The position numbers were made by a program, and so were the translations under genes. From NCBI GenBank assembly GCA_019416685.1, contig DXWV01000102.1:106398-170397 (forward strand): a stretch of 64,000 bases of DNA, given 5' to 3'. Every line of letters starts with the position of its first letter. Position 1 is the first letter of the stretch. Shown piece after piece: positions 1 through 7,558 of the stretch. Source of the DNA: Bacteroides sp. GTDB lineage: Bacteria > Bacteroidota > Bacteroidia > Bacteroidales > Bacteroidaceae. The notes under the pieces are model-generated. The model was not told where the DNA came from, searched no databases, and worked only from the letters and a program-made list of their open reading frames with translations.

Positions 1-1
1 T

Positions 2-181
2 TCATGGGCTACCATAGCTCAAAATAACTGTGGCGCAAGTACAGCAGAGGTAGGCTTTGCTTTAAATCATTCATCAGCTCATAGAGTGACTGAGGGATAT
101 ATTAAAAAGGATTACTCTCCAATTAGTGTACTCAATGAAAAGGTGATTACTTGTGTGTTTGGAAGTGAAGAGTTGAAGTAG
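2..181 (+). CDS. Tyrosine recombinase/integrase, C-terminal end (partial)
   Basis: Only the last 59 residues are in the window. They read SWATIAQNNCGAS, then a GFALNHSS segment, then VTEGYIK, and end at TAG 179-181. This is the usual end of a phage-type integrase: the W-A-T helix, the L/N-H-S-S turn with the box II histidine, and the catalytic tyrosine in the T-x-G-Y segment. The box I arginine and the HxxR motif lie upstream of the window. The enzyme would cut and join att sites to integrate or excise the element that follows. The match is clear although the gene is truncated by the window edge. Confidence 0.8.
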   Translation, partial: SWATIAQNNCGASTAEVGFALNHSSAHRVTEGYIKKDYSPISVLNEKVITCVFGSEELK

Positions 182-259
182 TGTTAAAAGAATCTCTGTA
201 GTTTGTTGGATTATGGAGATTCTTTACTATTTTTGCTATATCAATAATTTCCTAACATA

Positions 260-1879
260 ATGGATAAATATATGATATATGGATTAGATTATATACCTAA
301 TATAGAGTGGTTGAAATATAAGAAATTGATTAAGGAGTATTATGCTTCTTTGGAATATAAGCATATCCTTATTAGTTCTTTGGGTATAAAATTAAAACAC
401 TCAGGTTACTTTGCCATGATTCCAAGTAATTTTGATATAGAAGTTCATTTAAATCGGTATCCTGTAACTAATTATATGTTTGTGATAGATAATACAGGTC
501 ATATAAGAACAGTTACAAGAGATGGAAATCTCAGTTCATCTGCACTTTTTGACCCTGATAGACTTATTTATATTATAGGACTTATTAGTTCTATACCTGC
601 AAAGAATAAGGATTCAATAACAGAAGATGGCTATGTCTCTATCAATTCTACCCTTATCAGGAATGCCTTTAAAGACTATTTATCTTATCTTGATTATCTT
701 ATCTTAACTGGAGTATTATGCACTGATGGACAATATATTCAAGGAAAGAAATCAAAAGGATATAAGTTTACTGAAATGTATGAAAATGTACCATTAATAA
801 GGTATGATTATCCTGCCTTTCAACATGAAAGATCAGTTGAAGCTATTTCATCAGAAGTGTATAGTGAAGAAGATGGTAGTTTCATTTCTAATACTGTAGT
901 AGATTATCCTTATTTAGCATATTGGTATAACAGCAAAGAACTACATATAGATGAACAAGCTGCTATAAGTTATGCCCGTGCTATCATGCAAAGTAAGTTC
1001 AATAGAGGTAGAGAGTATTGGGATATAAACAGAGATAAAACTCATGGAAACTTTATTAAAAGGAAATATCCTCTCACTCAGTATCATGCAGCATTGTATA
1101 ACATCAATAGTATTGCCATTGGAGATTACAAAGTTTCCATTGATACTAATGTCCATAGATTACATTCAGTTATAACTAATCTGCAAAAAGAATATCGTAG
1201 GTTCTTGAAATACAACAGTAACCTATTGGTGAATGTTGACATTTCCAATAGTCAACCATATTTACTATGCTTGTTATTGAATCCTCTGTTTTGGGACAAA
1301 AATTCTAATATACCACTTAATATAAGTATGCTTCCTCAGAATGTACAGGAGAAATTTGCAGAAGAGCACTTAGAGGAGATAAGGACTTATGTTGCTTCTT
1401 TAGATTGGAGAGATGAATCTTTGAGTAATTATGTACAGAAAGCCTCAGAAGGACAAGTATATGAATTTATGTTGCAGGTTATTAATAGTAACTTGAACAC
1501 CACTTTGGTTAGAGATGATATTAAAGTTATGATATTAACCACTCTATTTTCAAAAAACAGATATATGCCAAAATGCAAGCAATATTTTCGTAGATATTTT
1601 CCATTAATATATGACTTAATCTCATTAACAAAAAAAAACAATCATAAAGCATTATCTTGTCTATTGCAGAGTATAGAAAGTGAGATAATTTTACATAGAT
1701 GTTGTAGAAAAATTTGGGAAGAAGGTAATCAACAGATTCCAGTTTTTACTATTCATGATTCAATCTGTACAACCATAGATAACACTAATTTTGTTTTAAA
1801 TATAATACAGCAGACACTTACTGATAGCATTGGAATACTTCCAAATGTTGAAGCGAAGGCTTTGACCTCTAATGAATAG
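260..1879 (+). CDS. Divergent family A polymerase-like protein (PolA/T7-RNAP palm fold) with N-terminal winged helix
   Basis: 539 aa. The C-terminal 250 residues carry the family A motif set in order and with the right spacing. T296-x3-R300-L-x-S...N307-L-Q309 matches the T/DxxGR motif of Pol I. V326-D327-I-S-N-S matches motif A (DYSQ in Pol I, DGSCS in T7 RNA polymerase). R418-x3-K422-x7-F430-S431 matches motif B (R-x3-K-x7-Y-G). A YFRRYFP helix (442-448) and Q470-S-I-E-S-E-I-I resemble YFxRYP and QGTAADII. I498-H-D-S501 matches motif C. No 3'-5' exonuclease domain is visible. Residues 105-175 look like a winged helix ending in KSKGYKF. Motif C is HDS as in single-subunit RNA polymerases rather than HDE, and YG is replaced by FS. 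It is probably a replication, priming or transcription enzyme of the element; the activity is unknown. Confidence 0.65.
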   Translation: MDKYMIYGLDYIPNIEWLKYKKLIKEYYASLEYKHILISSLGIKLKHSGYFAMIPSNFDIEVHLNRYPVTNYMFVIDNTGHIRTVTRDGNLSSSALFDPDRLIYIIGLISSIPAKNKDSITEDGYVSINSTLIRNAFKDYLSYLDYLILTGVLCTDGQYIQGKKSKGYKFTEMYENVPLIRYDYPAFQHERSVEAISSEVYSEEDGSFISNTVVDYPYLAYWYNSKELHIDEQAAISYARAIMQSKFNRGREYWDINRDKTHGNFIKRKYPLTQYHAALYNINSIAIGDYKVSIDTNVHRLHSVITNLQKEYRRFLKYNSNLLVNVDISNSQPYLLCLLLNPLFWDKNSNIPLNISMLPQNVQEKFAEEHLEEIRTYVASLDWRDESLSNYVQKASEGQVYEFMLQVINSNLNTTLVRDDIKVMILTTLFSKNRYMPKCKQYFRRYFPLIYDLISLTKKNNHKALSCLLQSIESEIILHRCCRKIWEEGNQQIPVFTIHDSICTTIDNTNFVLNIIQQTLTDSIGILPNVEAKALTSNE

Positions 1880-2248
1880 CATTTATAAGAATAGACCTAT
1901 CTAAAATCCCCAGTTCTCACCCATAGAAACTGGGGAGTCCCATATACCAACATTAACAATACATAACTATTTTTACTCCACACTTCAAGTATTCTCCAAT
2001 TTTTTATTTTGTTTTTTATAAGTCTATATGCTACTTAATTAGCATCAACAGCCCCCTAATCTTGTAATATTGGGCTACTCCCCCTATCATGTTTGTGGGG
2101 ATGAAGCTAAAGTAGATTGGATAATGAACTAGAACAGGGTGCTCATTACACTAATACAAACAGCAATGCTCATTACTTCCCCCTATGCACTTGAAGGTAG
2201 TCAATGATGGAATTACCTCATTAAGTACAACAATTAAATTACAGAATT
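1880..2248. other. Noncoding spacer with hairpin and short direct repeats
   Basis: No credible gene. A hairpin at 1908-1935 (CCCCAGTT/AACTGGGG) follows the polymerase-like gene. TGCTCATTAC occurs twice (near 2138 and 2168) and CCCCCTAT occurs twice (near 2081 and 2179), so the segment before the 89-aa gene holds iterated short words. Two copies of the element-wide word CTTCAAGT lie here (1983-1990 plus strand, 2189-2196 minus strand). Confidence 0.5.
1908..1935 (+). terminator. Hairpin after polymerase-like gene
   Basis: Perfect 8-bp stem CCCCAGTT/AACTGGGG with a 12-nt loop, 28 nt after the stop codon at 1879. No strong U-run follows (GAGTCCC), so it may be a processing or weak termination hairpin rather than a full intrinsic terminator. 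Confidence 0.4.
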
Positions 2249-2518
2249 ATGGGAAAGTTAAAGTTTTTAGAGACAATGACTATCAATGAGTTCAAGTCTC
2301 AGAAGGAAGTTAAAGCTATTGAAGTGAAGCAGAATCCACACACTGGTAAATGCTTCTTTGTATATGGCTGTGAAACTGGTGCAGTGAGTGACAAATTTAT
2401 TAATGGAGAAATCACCAATCCAGTTATTTCACAAGTATGCTCACCTGACACTGGTGATATGTTCTATATGCTTCATCAGAAGGGTGAAGGTGATTGTATG
2501 ACCTTGGCAACTTTATAA
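2249..2518 (+). CDS. Conserved small protein of Bacteroides mobile elements, function unknown
   Basis: 89 aa, acidic, with no membrane segment. It starts MGKLKFLETMTINEFKS and contains a Cys-Gly-Cys-like 'YGCETGAVS' turn and a C-terminal MFYMLHQKG segment. From memory, proteins of this kind are common in Bacteroides plasmids, conjugative elements and crAss-like phages next to recombination genes, but no function is assigned. It sits just upstream of the Sak4-like ATPase and may belong to the same transcription unit, although a copy of the CTTCAAGT word lies between them. Confidence 0.6.
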   Translation: MGKLKFLETMTINEFKSQKEVKAIEVKQNPHTGKCFFVYGCETGAVSDKFINGEITNPVISQVCSPDTGDMFYMLHQKGEGDCMTLATL

Positions 2519-2612
2519 AGGTTATGCTTATCACTTGAAGAGTAGTACAGTTGAAAGGCTGGCTACTCTTTTTTCTTTATACACTAACCATCAACAATTA
2601 ATAGATTACAAT

Positions 2613-3503
2613 ATGTTGAATTTAAGAGTATCATCAAAGAAGCAGGCTAAGATAAAGCTTGCTCTACAAGGCTGTGCAGGTTCAGGAAAGACCTATTCTG
2701 CACTATTATTAGCCTATGGTCTGACTAATGACTGGACTAAAATAGCCATCATAGACAGTGAAAATGGAAGTGCTGATTTATATGCCAGTTTAGGCAACTA
2801 CAATGTATTACCCCTTCAAGACAACTTCACACCTGAAACCTATATTGAAGCTGTAAAAGTGTGTGAGGATGCTAAGATGGAGGTGATAATCATTGATAGT
2901 ATTTCCCAATGTTGGGATAACCTTCTGGAGTATCATGCTAACCTACAAGGTAATTCATTCACTAACTGGCAGAAGATTACACCAAGAATGAATGCCTTCA
3001 TGCAGACGATTCTACAATCTCCAAGCCATGTTATTTGTACCATGAGGTGCAAGCAGGATTATGTACTCAGTGAAAAGAATGGCAAGATGATTCCAGAGAA
3101 AGTGGGGTTAAAAGCTGTCATGAGGGATGGAATAGACTATGAATTTACCATAGTTCTTGATATTAACATGAAGCATCAAGCCATTGCATCAAAGGATAGA
3201 ACAAGTCTATTCATGGGTAAGCCAGATTTTACTATTACACCCACTACTGGGCAAATAATACTGGATTGGTGTAATAATGGAGTAAACTTGGATATGATAA
3301 GGCAGAAGATAAATCAGGCTAAAACCATTGAAGAACTTACTTCCATTTATCACCAATACCCTGAGTGGTATCAGCAACTTACATCAGATTTCATGCAGAA
3401 GAAAATGCAGTTGCAGGAAGAGAAGAATAAACCTATTATTAACTATAATCCTAATTTTATACATTATGGAAGCAATGCAGTTAATGCCAGTACACAGAAC
3501 TAA
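2613..3503 (+). CDS. RecA-like AAA ATPase, Sak4-type recombination protein
   Basis: 296 aa from ATG 2613. An in-frame TTG lies upstream at 2535, but ATG is preferred because the upstream peptide shows no domain and the CTTCAAGT word falls there. Walker A is GCAGSGKT at residues 20-27. VIIID (91-95) followed by S-I-S-Q is Walker B. An SPSHVICTMRCKQDY segment and a VMRDGIDYEF segment fit phage Sak4-like proteins, short RecA-core ATPases that act in single-strand annealing or homologous recombination. The C-terminal 70 residues are helical and polar. The DUF3871 gene follows after 1 nt, which indicates coupled translation. The family call is good; the exact role in this element is inferred. Confidence 0.7.
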   Translation: MLNLRVSSKKQAKIKLALQGCAGSGKTYSALLLAYGLTNDWTKIAIIDSENGSADLYASLGNYNVLPLQDNFTPETYIEAVKVCEDAKMEVIIIDSISQCWDNLLEYHANLQGNSFTNWQKITPRMNAFMQTILQSPSHVICTMRCKQDYVLSEKNGKMIPEKVGLKAVMRDGIDYEFTIVLDINMKHQAIASKDRTSLFMGKPDFTITPTTGQIILDWCNNGVNLDMIRQKINQAKTIEELTSIYHQYPEWYQQLTSDFMQKKMQLQEEKNKPIINYNPNFIHYGSNAVNASTQN

Positions 3504-3504
3504 T

Positions 3505-4515
3505 ATGTCTGTATTGACTAATCAAAGAACTAATATTGAAACAATAACACCTATTGAGGTATTGGAGAGTGAACCTACTAATACTAGAAGGGTAAACAAA
3601 TTACCATTCATAGAGGCTAATACTAAAGAAGTCACTATTGAGCATCTTAGAAATGATTGTGTAGTACCAGTGTTCAGCAAGGATAATGAGATAACTATCA
3701 GTCACCCTTCATTTATTGAAATGGTTTGGGAAGCTGCCAATCAGATATTTCCCAATGAGAGGATTGAAGAACCAGCTATCAGGGTAAGCCATGTCATTAA
3801 AGGCAGAACACCCGAAGCTATTCATAAACCAGTGAAGGATTTACTTGAATCAGACAAGACTATTTACTATGAAAGAATGATGTTCTGTTTTGAAATTCCC
3901 ACTATCCATGAAGACTTTGAAGGTAATAGATTGAATCTTACCATTGGTGGAGTAAGGGCATATAATCATGAAAACTTGTATAGTAAGAAAGGTGTAGAAA
4001 AATTCAAGGTATTTATAGGCTTTAAGAACTTAGTTTGCTGTAATATGTGTGTCTCAACTGATGGTTACAAGTCTGAATTGAAGGTGATGAGTACTGCTGA
4101 TTTATTTAGTTCAGTGATGAGGCTATTTCAGGAGTACAACATATCCAAACACCTATACTACATGAGTGCTTACAAAGATAGTTATATGACTGAAAGCCAG
4201 TTTGCACAGTTCTTAGGTAAAAGTAGATTATATCAATATCTTCCAGTTGAACAGAAGAAAAGGCTACCTCAAATGCTGATGACTGATACACAGATAGGTA
4301 TTGTTGCTAAATCATACTATAGTGATGAAAACTTTGCTCTTCCTGACAATCAGAGTGCTATGTCCATGTGGAATGTATATAATTTACTCACTGGGGCTAA
4401 TAAAAGCAGCTACATAGATAACTTCTTGGATAGGTCACTGAATGCCACACAGCTGACAGATGGACTAAATAAGGCTCTGTATAGCACTAATGAATATAGC
4501 TGGTTTATCCAGTAA
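3505..4515 (+). CDS. DUF3871 family protein
   Basis: 336 aa starting at ATG 3505, immediately after the TAA of the ATPase (3501-3503). A longer frame reading back to 3328 overlaps the ATPase and has a composition unlike the rest. Landmarks are an N-terminal NDCVVPVFSKDNE segment, HVIKGRTPEAIHKP, LTIGGVRAYNHENLYSKKG and a C-terminal LLTGANKSSYIDNFLDRS segment, all remembered as features of DUF3871 proteins from Bacteroides. The function of the family is not known. Its position behind a Sak4-like ATPase suggests a DNA-recombination or replication partner. Confidence 0.75.
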   Translation: MSVLTNQRTNIETITPIEVLESEPTNTRRVNKLPFIEANTKEVTIEHLRNDCVVPVFSKDNEITISHPSFIEMVWEAANQIFPNERIEEPAIRVSHVIKGRTPEAIHKPVKDLLESDKTIYYERMMFCFEIPTIHEDFEGNRLNLTIGGVRAYNHENLYSKKGVEKFKVFIGFKNLVCCNMCVSTDGYKSELKVMSTADLFSSVMRLFQEYNISKHLYYMSAYKDSYMTESQFAQFLGKSRLYQYLPVEQKKRLPQMLMTDTQIGIVAKSYYSDENFALPDNQSAMSMWNVYNLLTGANKSSYIDNFLDRSLNATQLTDGLNKALYSTNEYSWFIQ

Positions 4516-4640
4516 CCAGTTATAATTAGCACTACTTCTTCAACCCCCACCTTATCTCACTTCTTATATCCATTATGTTAGGAAATTCTTGTTAGCCTCA
4601 TTTACATCCTTATTTATGATATAGAGGTAAGTGAGAAAGG

Positions 4641-4732
4641 AGGCACTTGTATTCACTTCTCTTATAAAAAGAATATAGAAGTGAATACATTCAATAACCT
4701 AACACCTTCAAGTGCCTCAGGCTAACCTGAGG
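4641..4732. repeat. Nested inverted repeats and CCTCAGG hairpin
   Basis: The left arm AGGCACTTG (4641-4649) runs directly into TGTATTCACTTCT (4648-4660). The right arms are AGAAGTGAATACA (4677-4689, 13 bp perfect) and CAAGTGCCT (4709-4717, 9 bp perfect). The outer right arm overlaps a CTTCAAGT word (4706-4713) and the next hairpin CCTCAGG-CTAA-CCTGAGG (4715-4732, 7-bp stem, 4-nt loop), so the structures compete for the same bases. Confidence 0.6.
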
Positions 4733-4735
4733 AAA

Positions 4736-4788
4736 GTGTACATCTATCTTTTTAAATTTCTATTATATACTATAAGTTAGATGTACAC
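4736..4788. repeat. Inverted repeat GTGTACATCTA/TAGATGTACAC
   Basis: Perfect 11-bp arms (4736-4746 and 4778-4788) separated by 31 nt of AT-rich sequence. It directly follows the preceding hairpins and adds to the palindrome cluster. Confidence 0.55.
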
Positions 4789-4965
4789 AATAGCCTCTTA
4801 GTTCTGAAAATGAATTATAAGGGTGAGATTTGTAGGTAGATTGATAATCCTCTCATTAAACTAATCCACTTCAAGTGGTTAAAATGAAAAGTGATTAGAT
4901 AAAGGAGTATTCATAGATTTACATTGTGGTTAAAGCCTTATTGTATTGTAGTTTATTGTTGTTCA

Positions 4966-4996
4966 AGCCTCAGCCTATAATAGGTTGGGGCTTTTT
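4966..4996 (+). terminator. Intrinsic terminator
   Basis: The stem AGCCTCAGCCTA/TAGGTTGGGGCT pairs over 12 bp with G-U wobbles, has a TAA-type loop, and is followed by TTTTT. It would end transcription through the palindrome-rich region just before the 30-aa ORF. Confidence 0.65.
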
Positions 4997-5010
4997 AAAT
5001 TGATTGAGTT

Positions 5011-5103
5011 ATGACAGAATTTTATTTAATGATGAAATGGGTTGTTTTTAGTATAGTAGGCTTGGCAATATACCTATGGTTAGACAGAGATACTAAGAAA
5101 TAA
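5011..5103 (+). CDS. Possible 30-aa single-pass membrane peptide
   Basis: A short frame, ATG 5011 to TAA 5101-5103. It encodes a hydrophobic stretch (VVFSIVGLAIYLWL) between MTEFYLMMK and a charged tail DRDTKK, which is the layout of a small inner-membrane peptide. It begins 14 nt after the terminator's U-run. No homologue is recognised, and the call rests on the organised hydrophobic/charged pattern only. Confidence 0.35.
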   Translation: MTEFYLMMKWVVFSIVGLAIYLWLDRDTKK

Positions 5104-5187
5104 AGATTAACTTTGTAACACAAGAACATAGCCCATACCTATGGTACTAATATGGATTGAGACCTATTAAAAGTAGCTTTCAAATGA

Positions 5188-5216
5188 TTGTTTATTTGTA
5201 GAAAGTCCTAACTTTG
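5188..5216 (+). promoter_or_regulatory. Bacteroides-type promoter for the five-gene operon
   Basis: TTG at 5188-5190, an 18-nt spacer and TAACTTTG at 5209-5216 fit the sigma-ABfr pattern (TTG, about 19 nt, TAnnTTTG). Transcription would start near 5224 and give a leader of roughly 265 nt that contains the structured element at 5302-5431. A second TAACTTTG at 5108-5115 has no good -33 partner. Confidence 0.6.
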
Positions 5217-5301
5217 CAACATGAACAATTTAATGATTGCTAATGAAATAGAAGTTTAATCAAGACATATTAGAAAAAGAAGTGTTTGCTTCTTGTTTGA
5301 T

Positions 5302-5431
5302 GTTATCAGAGAAATCGCCAATTTCAATCTAATATAACCATCTAGAACAAGTAAGTGAATGCTCATACCATAAGGTGTGGGCTTTCCTTGTTTGTATGGT
5401 TATAGGTGTTTGGCGATACCTTCTGATAAAC
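5302..5431 (+). ncRNA. Candidate structured leader RNA with five stacked helices
   Basis: Five helices nest around one axis. P1 is TTATCAGA 5303-5310 with TCTGATAA 5422-5429. P2 is ATCGCCAA 5314-5321 with TTGGCGAT 5410-5417. P3 is TATAACCAT 5333-5341 with ATGGTTATA 5396-5404. P4 is AACAAG 5346-5351 with CTTGTT 5387-5392. P5 is GCTCATACC 5361-5369 with GGTGTGGGC 5374-5382, closed by an ATAA loop. P1-P4 are perfect. P5 needs two G-U pairs that exist only in a plus-strand transcript, which points to RNA rather than a DNA cruciform. The element lies between a promoter and the first gene of an operon. I do not recognise the class. A small MITE-like insertion is the main alternative, since the ends read TGTT(T)ATCAGA in inverted orientation. 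Confidence 0.6.
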
Positions 5432-5452
5432 ATTCAAGGTTAAGTTCACACC

Positions 5453-5481
5453 TTCTTTTTGTGGTATGGCTACAAAAAGAA
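5453..5481 (+). promoter_or_regulatory. Hairpin just upstream of the operon's first start codon
   Basis: A perfect 10-bp stem TTCTTTTTGT/ACAAAAAGAA with a 9-nt loop ends 7 nt before ATG 5489. The A-rich right arm is where an A-rich Bacteroides ribosome-binding region would lie, so the hairpin could mask translation. The U-run is inside the stem, so this is not an ordinary terminator. Confidence 0.45.
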
Positions 5482-5488
5482 TAATATT

Positions 5489-6463
5489 ATGAGAATATTT
5501 GATTTATTTAAAAAGAAAGAGAAGCAAGAGAACATATATAATCCTTTTAATATACAAAATGACCCTAACCTAAAGAAATTTCATCAAATACCAGATATTT
5601 CATCTGTTATCAGAAAAGAATTATCTAATCTCTATATGCAAGCATTGATAGATGAACAAGACGCCACTATCTATACTATTACTGAAAATTATACAATTTC
5701 TTTATTAAAATCTTACTATGAAAATGCAAAAATAGTACCAATGTGTATTGTCAATGAAATTGTCAAGCAAGTTTACAATGCTTCTCATATAGTATTGGAA
5801 AAACAGATATATAAATCTATAGAGCAGTTTAAACAAAGAGTACTTGAAACAATATATAGGCCTAATAATTTAGCTGCTTCTTCTATTATAACTCTTGCAA
5901 AACAAGCATTAACCAATGCTCAAAATAATAATGAAAGAGCAGAGATAGAAGCATTAGTTCAGTTATATAATGAAGTACAAAAGGCTCCAAGTCAGTTATT
6001 AACTATAACTGATTATGATTTAATTGGTAGTGCATTTTGTTTAATGGGGTCTTATCCCATATTCATGAATAATGAAGATACCCGTAGAGTTATAGCTGAT
6101 AATGCTTTTTATTGCTTATCTAATGCTATAAAGCAAAACTCAAGTAAAGAAATTCATTTAAAAAGGCTGGCTGTATTAGCTAATTTCCACAAAGACTTTT
6201 ACTATACAATTGCCAATGCCATGAATATCTCGGATGATGACTTTTTGTTTCCAATGACTCCTTTAATTATAAAAACCAATCAGTACTATTATGATATAGC
6301 ATACTATGATTTTCAAAAGGTTGGGCTAACTTCATATCCTGAGCAAATAGGGGAATTATACAATTTAGTTAGCCAATATGCGACAGATTGTGACACTCAA
6401 AGAGGTAAAGAATACATTGATGAAATAGTAGATTATTTAACCTCTGTATATCAAAAATACTAA
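5489..6463 (+). CDS. Uncharacterised helical protein, first gene of the retropepsin operon
   Basis: 324 aa from ATG 5489 (MRIFDLFKKKEKQ). An ATG at 5459 in the same frame lies inside the leader hairpin and is less likely. The protein is almost entirely helical with no membrane segment. After a basic amphipathic N-terminus (FDLFKKKEKQE) that could touch a membrane or nucleic acid, there are mixed polar helices and a C-terminal Y/Q-rich region. No motif is recognised. The next gene starts 11 nt after its stop, so it is co-transcribed with the ExoX-C-like, protease and membrane-protein genes. Confidence 0.6.
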   Translation: MRIFDLFKKKEKQENIYNPFNIQNDPNLKKFHQIPDISSVIRKELSNLYMQALIDEQDATIYTITENYTISLLKSYYENAKIVPMCIVNEIVKQVYNASHIVLEKQIYKSIEQFKQRVLETIYRPNNLAASSIITLAKQALTNAQNNNERAEIEALVQLYNEVQKAPSQLLTITDYDLIGSAFCLMGSYPIFMNNEDTRRVIADNAFYCLSNAIKQNSSKEIHLKRLAVLANFHKDFYYTIANAMNISDDDFLFPMTPLIIKTNQYYYDIAYYDFQKVGLTSYPEQIGELYNLVSQYATDCDTQRGKEYIDEIVDYLTSVYQKY

Positions 6464-6474
6464 CTTCTAAGATT

Positions 6475-6795
6475 ATGAAAGATTGTAGTTTAAATAGTAC
6501 TTTCCCTAATAGTGGGAACTGGAAATATAAGGGTGAGACTATAGAAGAGGTGCTAAGAAAAGATTCAGGCTATATTAAAGACTTGATTAAGCTACATCCT
6601 TATTTCTGTCTATCAAAAGAGTGTATGTTTGAAGCACAACAGATTACTAAAGGTTTTTATGATAAATGGGTTAAGCCTAAACATATGCCACAAAATATTT
6701 TTGAAGGTTTACGAGTATATAGCAAACCTTATGACTTTGATTTTAATGATGAAGAAGTAGTAAGGTTAAATAACTTAAAACTATCCAATACTTAG
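6475..6795 (+). CDS. Small protein resembling the DUF3820/exodeoxyribonuclease X C-terminal domain
   Basis: 106 aa. The middle reads WKYKGETIEEVLRKDSGYI followed by a Phe-Cys-Leu-Ser segment. This resembles the small domain at the C-terminus of ExoX-type exonucleases and in DUF3820, where G/KYKGxxxxEVxxxDxxYL and a later aromatic pair recur. No nuclease residues are present, so it would be a binding or adaptor module. The stop codon at 6793-6795 is followed directly by the ATG of the protease gene. The family call is tentative. Confidence 0.5.
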   Translation: MKDCSLNSTFPNSGNWKYKGETIEEVLRKDSGYIKDLIKLHPYFCLSKECMFEAQQITKGFYDKWVKPKHMPQNIFEGLRVYSKPYDFDFNDEEVVRLNNLKLSNT

Positions 6796-7203
6796 ATGTT
6801 TGAAACTTACCCTCTATCTTATGGATTGAATAAAGCTAAACTTCCTATTATAATGGTAAAGGTAGAAGATAAATATCTTTGCTTCATCTTAGATACTGGG
6901 AGTACATGTTGTTTGATTGATAGTAATGTAGTAGAATATTTCAAGGATATAGTAGAGCCTATTGGGGATTACTCCATCAGTGGAATAGATGGAACTAAGC
7001 ATAAGGTAGATGTGGTTATTCTACCTTTCAACTTTGAAGGTTATACCTATAAGCCAAAGTTCTGTGTACAGCCACTATCAGATGCTTTTAAAGGCATTGA
7101 AGAAGATAGTGGAATACAAATACATGGATTACTGGGTACAGACTTTTTAATAGAGAATAAATTGATTATAGATTTTAATAAAGTAGAATTAAGAAATGAG
7201 TGA
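6796..7203 (+). CDS. Retropepsin-like aspartic protease
   Basis: 135 aa. A hydrophobic strand leads into F30-I-L-D33-T-G-S36, the catalytic aspartate loop. A flap-like segment ISGIDGTKHKVD (61-72) follows, then GLLGTDFL (111-118), the hydrophobic-hydrophobic-G element of single-domain retropepsins, and a final strand LIIDFNK. One catalytic Asp per chain implies a homodimer. No signal peptide or membrane anchor is present, so it would act in the cytoplasm. Starting on the base after the preceding stop and overlapping the next gene by 8 nt, it sits at the centre of a tightly coupled operon. The substrate is unknown. Confidence 0.75.
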   Translation: MFETYPLSYGLNKAKLPIIMVKVEDKYLCFILDTGSTCCLIDSNVVEYFKDIVEPIGDYSISGIDGTKHKVDVVILPFNFEGYTYKPKFCVQPLSDAFKGIEEDSGIQIHGLLGTDFLIENKLIIDFNKVELRNE

Positions 7204-7552
7204 CCTATTATCCCAAACTTACTTTTGGATATTTTTATTATTAGCAATGTTTGGTAGTGCAAATACTACTACTAAACAATGGGCTAAAGCCCAGTTAGAT
7301 GATACCCCCATTTTTCAGACAATGTTTTATCAGTTTATGGGCATATTGAGTTTTGTAATATTTATCATTGGTTTGATTGTTATTGCATGTATTCATGAGT
7401 GGTGGTATTCCATAATAATGCTGGTATTGTCTCAAGTTCTGAATAGAATGGCATTGACTATTTTCAATGTACTAGGAATTAGGCATAGTATAAACCTATT
7501 GAGTATTATTGTAATACCTGTTCTAAGTATTGTTGTTGCATGTGTAATATGA
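7196..7552 (+). CDS. Small multi-pass membrane protein
   Basis: 118 aa with about three membrane helices: YFWIFLLLAMFGSA near the N-terminus, FMGILSFVIFIIGLIVIACI in the middle, and a last one ending the protein at VIPVLSIVVACVI. A cytoplasmic loop TTTKQWAKAQLDD lies after the first helix. The gene overlaps the protease gene by 8 nt. No family is recognised. Together with the next membrane protein it may form the membrane part of the operon's product. Confidence 0.6.
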   Translation: MSDLLSQTYFWIFLLLAMFGSANTTTKQWAKAQLDDTPIFQTMFYQFMGILSFVIFIIGLIVIACIHEWWYSIIMLVLSQVLNRMALTIFNVLGIRHSINLLSIIVIPVLSIVVACVI

Positions 7553-7558
7553 TAGACT

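Larger units (their letters stand above)
4516..5010. other. Noncoding region rich in nested inverted repeats
   Basis: No gene is visible. Four palindromic blocks follow one another: nested arms at 4641-4717, a perfect hairpin at 4715-4732, inverted 11-mers at 4736-4746 and 4778-4788, and the palindrome-like CCACTT-C-AAGTGG at 4867-4879. A terminator closes the region. Such a cluster can be an origin, an oriT or a regulatory RNA; no relaxase gene is in view to choose between them. Confidence 0.5.

Noticed and set aside
3328..4515. Longer form (395 aa) of the DUF3871 protein
   Set aside because: The extra 59 residues overlap the ATPase gene in another frame and look like a shadow (Ile/Leu/Cys-rich). 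ATG 3505 directly after the ATPase stop fits the family's start.
5302..5431. Retron msr-msd RNA
   Set aside because: The stem-rich RNA is suggestive, but there is no reverse transcriptase gene nearby and no branching-guanosine/inverted a1/a2 arrangement. The operon encodes a protease and membrane proteins instead.
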